A stretch of DNA of 64,000 nt from Sutterella massiliensis. Lineage in GTDB: Bacteria; Pseudomonadota; Gammaproteobacteria; Burkholderiales; Burkholderiaceae_F. The stretch covers positions 62,001 to 126,000 of the forward strand of contig NZ_JACJJC010000004.1 of assembly GCF_016899755.1 (NCBI RefSeq), written 5' to 3'. Positions 59,294-64,000 of this stretch are shown here, piece by piece. A program made the position numbers and the translations under genes. The notes beneath the pieces were generated by a model that ran no database searches, had not been told where the DNA came from, and was given only the letters and a program-made list of their open reading frames with translations. Position 1 is the stretch's first letter. Every line of letters starts with the position of its first letter.

Positions 59294-61758
59294 TTCGCCG
59301 GGTGGTTCTTCATGAGGGAATGGCATTGAAAAACATGATCCATCAAGCGGGCCGGCACGCAGTGAAGCGCCTGGCGGTCCGACGAAAAGCCTGGCAGCGC
59401 GGCGAGCGGCCGGTAACGGCGCAAGAAGCGCGTCTTTGGGCGGCCGCCCACTGGCGTCCCGCCTTTGAGATAAGAAGTGCGCTCGCTTTCGGTGCGGGTG
59501 CCGCCGTGGCGCTGGCGCTCGGCGCAGCGGGCGCGGGCCACGCCGCACTGATGCTTCCCGCGGCGGGACTTTTGGGATTCGCGGCAGCGTCTCGCATGAA
59601 CGCCGCAAAGCGCATTCTCACCGTACGGGCGCGCCTCTGGGGTGAAGCGCCCGCGCGCTTTACGCTCGCGGACCTCGTTGTACACATGCGGCGGCTCGCG
59701 CAGGCAGACGTTTCGGTGCACGGCCGGACGGGTGCTCGGTTGACGCGGCTCGCTTACTCGCCTTGGCGCCGCACGAAGGCGCTCGAACGTACCGAACGCG
59801 CGTCGCAAGTACGCGAAGGTGCGTGCGGCATTCGTTTTGATGCCGCGCTGCTGCCGCCCGTGAACGGACTCTGGCTCGGTCTCGGCTTCGAATGGGGATC
59901 GGCCGAAGCGCAACTCGCTTCGATGCTCCCGAGCCGGGATTGGGTGCGCTGCCGCGCGCCCGAGGCGCTCGTTCCCTTCCTCAGAAACGGCAAGAAAGGG
60001 CTCGGACGGCGAATCGGCTCGCCCGTGCTGCACGGCATCGGCCCCGAAGAGCGCCCGCTCGACATCTCGTTCGACGAAATGGGAGCTGGCACGCTCATCG
60101 TCGGTACGACGGGTGCGGGCAAGGGCGTCCTTCTCGCCAACCTCATCTCGCAGGCCGTTTTGCGCGGCGACGTGGTCGTCGTGATCGATCCGAAGTTTTC
60201 CGAGCAGCTTTATCGGGCCGTCTGCAAGTCTGCAGAAGCGGCGGGCCGGCGGGCCCCCTTCCTCCTGCACCCCTCGAAGCCCGAGGCGAGCGTGCGGCTC
60301 GACCCGCTCGCGAACTTTCAGCGGCCGAGCGAAATCGCTAGCCGCTTGCGCGACGTCATTGGGCCGCACGCCAAGGAATTTGCCGATTTGAGCTGGGCCG
60401 CCGCGAATCGGGTTGTGGAGGCGCTTTTGTTTATTGAAGAGCGGCCCACGCTCGCGGCGATCGAAAAGTACGTGTCGATCGGGCTCGAAGACGTGCTCGA
60501 AAAGATGTTCGTGCGTGCGCTTGACGCGGGCTGGCGCGCGACGGAAGGGCTCGACGGCGAGAGTGACGCCGTTGCAGGACCGTTGCAAAAATTGGAACAC
60601 AAGGGGAGCGGTGAAGGCGGATACGACTGGCGAAAGGAAGCCGACGCGCTTCTTGAAGAATTGCAACAGACGCACGGGCACGGGCGCGAGGCGCGGCTTT
60701 GCGCACTCAATTTCGTTTGGGAGCGGTCCGTCGCCGAGCCGCGCTTTCGCGCGAAGGTAAAGCGTGCCTTGGGGGCTAACGCCATCGACCGCGTTCGGAC
60801 GGTGATCGCCGCGTGCGAGCCTCGCACGAAAGAGCAGACCGCAAAAGTGACGGGGTCGCTGCGAACGGCTCTCGCGAAGCTCTCGGGCGACGCGCTCGGA
60901 CCCTTGCTCTCGCCCGATCCCGCGGACCCCGCCGACACGCGGCCCGTGACGACGCTCGCCAAGGTGGTTCGCGGCGGCGACATGCTTTATGTCGGACTTG
61001 ACTCGCTCACCGACGCGGCTGTGGCCGAGGCGCTCGGGATGCTGCTTCTTTCGGACCTCACGTCGCTCGCGGGGGAACTCTATAACCGCGGCGAGTCGGG
61101 ACAATCGGCACGGAAGATTTCGCTCTTTGTCGACGAGACCTCGAACGTGATCAACCAACCGCTCTTGGAGTTGCTCAACAAAGGCCGCGAAGCAGGCATT
61201 CAGACGACGTGCGCCATGCAGACGACGGCCGACCTGGAAGCAATGCTCGGCAGCCGCGCCAAAGCGCTGCAAGCGCTCGGGAACCTCAACAACGTGATTG
61301 CGCTGCGAACGATCGACGCAGACACGCAGCGCTTTGTCGAGGCGCTTCTCGGTCGAAGTCTGCGCGAAGAAACGGGGCGTTCCAAGGCGCTCATGCGCGA
61401 AGAGGCGCTCCTTGGCGACGTTCGTTTGAATGCCTCGGAAAGCGCGACGCTTGCAAGTGCGCCTCTAATCGACGGTGATCGGCTTCGCGAGCTGCCCAAC
61501 CTCGAATTCTTTGCGTCCGTTGGCGGCCGACTCTACAAAGGTCGTTCGCTCTTTCTCGACCCCGAGTGCCCGACGCGGCGGCTCTTCAACGCCTTGGGCG
61601 AACTGGCGGCGTCCGAAGACGCTTCGGACTACGCCGCGGCGCGCGTCCGGGCGGCTTTCTCGAACATTCGCAAGCGTTTCTCGACCTTTTGGCAGGGCGC
61701 GGCGGCGGGCTTTCAACAGCGCTCCAACCGTCGTCCAACAGGTCTCAAACACGATTGA
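59290..61758 (+). CDS. traD: Conjugative coupling protein TraD (SXT/TOL subfamily)
   Basis: An 822-residue type IV coupling ATPase that would hand the relaxase-DNA complex to a type IV secretion channel. Two N-terminal membrane segments (about 65-100) precede the motor domain with Walker A IVGTTGAGKGVLLANLI, VVVIDPKFSEQLY, Walker B ISLFVDETSNVI, and the GREAGIQTTCAMQTTADLEAML and NNVIALRTIDADTQRF segments of the SXT TraD group. GTG start at 59290 overlaps the traI stop; ATG at 59320 is an alternative. The chain is complete, longer than SXT TraD (about 600), with an insert around residues 400-480. Confidence 0.88.
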   Translation: MIRRVVLHEGMALKNMIHQAGRHAVKRLAVRRKAWQRGERPVTAQEARLWAAAHWRPAFEIRSALAFGAGAAVALALGAAGAGHAALMLPAAGLLGFAAASRMNAAKRILTVRARLWGEAPARFTLADLVVHMRRLAQADVSVHGRTGARLTRLAYSPWRRTKALERTERASQVREGACGIRFDAALLPPVNGLWLGLGFEWGSAEAQLASMLPSRDWVRCRAPEALVPFLRNGKKGLGRRIGSPVLHGIGPEERPLDISFDEMGAGTLIVGTTGAGKGVLLANLISQAVLRGDVVVVIDPKFSEQLYRAVCKSAEAAGRRAPFLLHPSKPEASVRLDPLANFQRPSEIASRLRDVIGPHAKEFADLSWAAANRVVEALLFIEERPTLAAIEKYVSIGLEDVLEKMFVRALDAGWRATEGLDGESDAVAGPLQKLEHKGSGEGGYDWRKEADALLEELQQTHGHGREARLCALNFVWERSVAEPRFRAKVKRALGANAIDRVRTVIAACEPRTKEQTAKVTGSLRTALAKLSGDALGPLLSPDPADPADTRPVTTLAKVVRGGDMLYVGLDSLTDAAVAEALGMLLLSDLTSLAGELYNRGESGQSARKISLFVDETSNVINQPLLELLNKGREAGIQTTCAMQTTADLEAMLGSRAKALQALGNLNNVIALRTIDADTQRFVEALLGRSLREETGRSKALMREEALLGDVRLNASESATLASAPLIDGDRLRELPNLEFFASVGGRLYKGRSLFLDPECPTRRLFNALGELAASEDASDYAAARVRAAFSNIRKRFSTFWQGAAAGFQQRSNRRPTGLKHD

Positions 61759-61779
61759 GTACGCAGGATCCACGAACAC

Positions 61780-62448
61780 ATGCAAAACCATGTCTATACG
61801 CGCGTCGGTCTCTATACGGCGCTCGCGATTCTCACCGCCGCCTGCTCGACCGTGTACTTCACGGAAGACGACTTCCGGCGCGCCGCCCAAGTGCACGACG
61901 CCGAGTTCGTGCGCTTGGGACCGGTCTTCGCCGGCACGGCGCGTGCGCTCGAAGACCTTTGTGGCGATGCCGCGCAAGACGTCCGTTACCCTGAGCGTCG
62001 TGCCGGGGGCAAAATCGGCTTTCGCTCGGAAAGTTCGCCCTTGGCCGACGGGCAGGGCGCGTTCGCGAACGGTGCTGTTGGCCGCGATCCCTTTGAACGC
62101 GTCCTGGTGCGGCTCGAACAGTCCGAGTCCTTTCGGCGGCTCGGCGACCTCGGACGACTTTTCGTGAAGCGCTTGGCGTCAATTTTCGCGACCGCTTGGG
62201 TGCTCGTTTGGTTCTGGGGCGCCGTACTCGTCGACGGCTGGTACTGCGGTCGCGTCAGACGTGCGGAAAATTCGCCGCCCGGACGGATTCGACTCACGAT
62301 CGTGAAGGCGGGGGCGGAGCTCCTTGTCCTGGCGCTCTTTGCCATGATGGTTCCTGCGGCGTGGTCCGCGTGGGCGAGTGTGGCGGTTGTCGCGCTCGCT
62401 GCACTTCTCGTGCGCACGTGGCTCATTCACACGTCGCGCTTTGATTGA
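61780..62448 (+). CDS. DUF4400-family membrane protein of conjugative elements
   Basis: A 222-residue protein with a hydrophobic N-terminus (VGLYTALAILTAACSTVYF) and two C-terminal membrane segments around ATAWVLVWFWGAVLVDGWYC and VLALFAMMVPAAWSAWASVA. Size, topology, the VDGxxxxRVRRAE turn and position right after traD match DUF4400 proteins of SXT-type elements, whose role in conjugation is not defined. It starts 21 bases after the traD stop and probably shares its transcript. Confidence 0.75.
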   Translation: MQNHVYTRVGLYTALAILTAACSTVYFTEDDFRRAAQVHDAEFVRLGPVFAGTARALEDLCGDAAQDVRYPERRAGGKIGFRSESSPLADGQGAFANGAVGRDPFERVLVRLEQSESFRRLGDLGRLFVKRLASIFATAWVLVWFWGAVLVDGWYCGRVRRAENSPPGRIRLTIVKAGAELLVLALFAMMVPAAWSAWASVAVVALAALLVRTWLIHTSRFD

Positions 62449-62480
62449 GGCGACAGCGGCTTCTCGCGCCGCTGCTCTGA

Positions 62481-62660
62481 AACACCGACACTGTCGGCGT
62501 AAAAACGCCCGTTGCCGCAACGACGCCCTTCTTCTCGGCCCAGTATTCCTTGCCGTTCTTCGTTTCGACTTCAACACCGAGAACGCGGCTCTTGTCGGGC
62601 GCCTCGCGAATGACGGCTCCTTTTTGGGCGTTTGCCCAATACACGAATTCGGTGTCGATC
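62481..62660 (-). pseudogene. Fragment of a fumarate-reductase-family flavoprotein gene
   Basis: About 60 codons on the minus strand read TEFVYWANAQKG..REAPDKSRVLGVEVETKNGK then EYWAEKKGVVAATGVF. This matches the internal segment of flavocytochrome c-type flavoproteins just before the ATGGF turn (compare paralogue 1 at 32737-34236). No FAD motif or substrate domain surrounds it. It is a degraded piece trapped between the conjugation genes and the DUF2075 gene. Confidence 0.65.
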
Positions 62661-62793
62661 CTGGGCGGCTTTTCCGACAGAGGACTTTTCCGAATTGTCT
62701 GTGCGAGAAGCGTTAAACATTGTTTCCCGAAGGCGCACTCAAGGGCGTCGAAGCTGTTCCGGCTGCTCTTTACTGCGTGTCTTTCGCCCGCCG

Positions 62794-64000
62794 TCAGGTG
62801 TTCTGCCGACGCCCCATCTGCGAGCGGAACCAGTCGCGCGTTTCTTCGTCCTCGGAATAGATGAAGCAGCCTTTGAGTCCGCGCGTCATGAGAACGCGGT
62901 AGGTGTCGCGAATGATGCGGTCGCCCGTGGCTTTGGCGGCAGCAGGGTCCTTTTTCGCTTCCCCCTTGAGGCCCCAAATGCTCTTGTCGTCCTTGGCGCG
63001 CTTGCGGAAGTCCGTCACGATTTCGCCGTTGCGAACGAGGAAATCGGGTCCGATGATGACGCCCACATAGGCGACTTCGAGTCCCTGCGAAGTGTGAATG
63101 CAGCCTGCCTGCGAGAGCGTCGTGTCGTTCAAAAGCCAGAGGCTGCTCGATTTATTGAAGTTCCAAGGAATGGCGAAGGACCCGCCGTCGAGCACGATGT
63201 CGGGGATCGACGCGGGGTCGTCCGCATTTTTCGAAATCCAAGGCCAGCAGTAGCCCGCAAGAAGCCGCGCCTCGTGGCCCGCGCCGCGTGCGTTTTCCGT
63301 TTGAAGCGCGACATAGAGCGACGCGGCCGAGTCGTAGACGCGAAAGTCGTAATGCACGCCTTCGAGCGTGCGGTTCGCGGTCTCGCGGATCCCGAGCACG
63401 CGGTCAAGCCACGCGAGGTAGCCGTCGGATCCAGAGCAGCGGAATTGGCTCGGGAGTTCGAATTCTTCGACGGCCGCCCCTTCGAGCGCCGCGGCTTCGC
63501 GAATGGCGGCGACGGAACCGAAATCTTTGACGTGAATGCGCTGCTCGTCATCAATGAAGAAGACCGAGACGCGCGCCGCACGGATGAGCTCGCGAATCTG
63601 GTTCTCGCCTTTATTGCCGAAAATGCCGCTCTTCTCGCGCAGACGGTGCGCTTCGTCGACGAGAAGGCAGCCGAAGGCGCCGTAGGCTTCGGGCGGCACG
63701 TCCCAAGCCCAGTCCGAGCCTTTGAAGAGGTTCGAGATGACGGTCTTTTTGAGCGTCTTCGTTCCCGCGAGCTTCGCGGCATAAACCGTGCGCGGCGCGG
63801 CGTTCTTCGAGACGTAGCACGTGAGAATGCGCTTCTCGGTAAGTGCGGCAAGCAGATTGACGGCGACAACCGATTTTCCCGTGCCGGGACCGCCGCGCAC
63901 GATGACGACCTGGCGGTCGATACCGGCCGCCGCTTCACGCACCTCTAAGTCGGCGTTTTTGGGCTTCGCTTTGTGCTTCACGAGCGAGAGTACGTGTTCG
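62794..64000 (-). CDS. DUF2075-family ATP-binding helicase-like protein (5' end outside window)
   Basis: At least 402 codons; the frame is open to the right edge (EHVLSLVKHKAKPKN..), so the N-terminus is missing. The family has a P-loop helicase-like core, often behind a GIY-YIG nuclease domain. Visible are Walker A VIVRGGPGTGKSVVAVNLL, YVSKNAAPRTVY, Walker B GCLLVDEAHRLREKSG, FFIDDEQRIHVKD, CIHTSQGLEVAYVGVIIGPD and DTYRVLMTRGLKGCFIY. Such genes are common in defence islands and mobile elements. It is encoded opposite to the tra genes, so it belongs to a neighbouring unit. Confidence 0.9.
   Translation of the reverse strand, partial: EHVLSLVKHKAKPKNADLEVREAAAGIDRQVVIVRGGPGTGKSVVAVNLLAALTEKRILTCYVSKNAAPRTVYAAKLAGTKTLKKTVISNLFKGSDWAWDVPPEAYGAFGCLLVDEAHRLREKSGIFGNKGENQIRELIRAARVSVFFIDDEQRIHVKDFGSVAAIREAAALEGAAVEEFELPSQFRCSGSDGYLAWLDRVLGIRETANRTLEGVHYDFRVYDSAASLYVALQTENARGAGHEARLLAGYCWPWISKNADDPASIPDIVLDGGSFAIPWNFNKSSSLWLLNDTTLSQAGCIHTSQGLEVAYVGVIIGPDFLVRNGEIVTDFRKRAKDDKSIWGLKGEAKKDPAAAKATGDRIIRDTYRVLMTRGLKGCFIYSEDEETRDWFRSQMGRRQNT

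Noticed and set aside
59155-61272. Minus-strand open frame of 705 codons opposite traD
   Set aside because: Shadow of a well-conserved coupling ATPase; composition typical of antisense reading.
1-64000. CRISPR array, tRNA or rRNA genes
   Set aside because: No regularly spaced repeats and no cloverleaf or rRNA core sequence seen by eye on either strand.

Overview
The window is a GC-rich (about 60 %) stretch of a bacterial chromosome, densely coding on both strands, with no rRNA, tRNA or CRISPR array that I can recognise. The gene set (many Tat-exported flavoproteins and a molybdoenzyme, menaquinone synthesis, hydrogenase maturation, peptide and amino-acid uptake and hydrolysis, no sugar catabolism, an autotransporter) suggests an anaerobic or microaerophilic, asaccharolytic betaproteobacterium of the Sutterellaceae type (Burkholderiales). 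This is inferred from gene content; no marker gene proves it.

Left part (1-21.4 kb): an amino-acid binding lipoprotein, an autotransporter, tyrA, an exported M20 amidohydrolase, a LexA/UmuD-fold protein without its catalytic dyad, and a PheC-like periplasmic protein. Then come a LysR regulator with a divergent exported cyclophilin-like protein, rarD, and a flavodoxin/carboxymuconolactone-decarboxylase-like operon that shares a 14-bp upstream motif with the LysR intergenic region. These are followed by an EamA exporter, a shikimate kinase fused to a degenerate shikimate-dehydrogenase domain, menE-menB, a ferric-reductase-like flavocytochrome and a cytosolic M20 hydrolase.

Middle part (21.5-39 kb): a hydrogenase accessory operon (HyaD, HypC, HyaE and HyaF types, rubredoxin) without structural subunits in the window; a FixJ-type response regulator next to a frameshifted sensor-kinase remnant; a META-domain lipoprotein; a TorD-family chaperone convergent with a two-subunit molybdoenzyme operon; two lipoproteins; a Tat-exported fumarate-reductase-like flavoprotein; a ZIP metal transporter; and an SsuABC/TauABC-like ABC importer with a structured leader.

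Right-middle part (39-53.5 kb): a five-gene operon (DUF1177, Asp/Glu racemase, second DUF1177, OPT-type transporter, AroM) facing an AraC regulator, which is the best candidate for an undescribed pathway. It is followed by a second, active-site-variant flavoprotein, an NYN/OST-HTH RNase-like protein, a sodium symporter plus small subunit plus creatininase operon, and an M28 peptidase.

Right end (53.5-64 kb): gene remnants (an IclR regulator without its HTH, a YgjV gene with an in-frame stop and a frameshift), then part of an integrative conjugative element or plasmid-like module of the SXT/TOL type: HExxH metallopeptidase-like protein, MobH/TraI_2-type relaxase with degenerate HD motifs, TraD coupling protein, DUF4400 membrane protein, a flavoprotein fragment, and a DUF2075 helicase that runs off the window.
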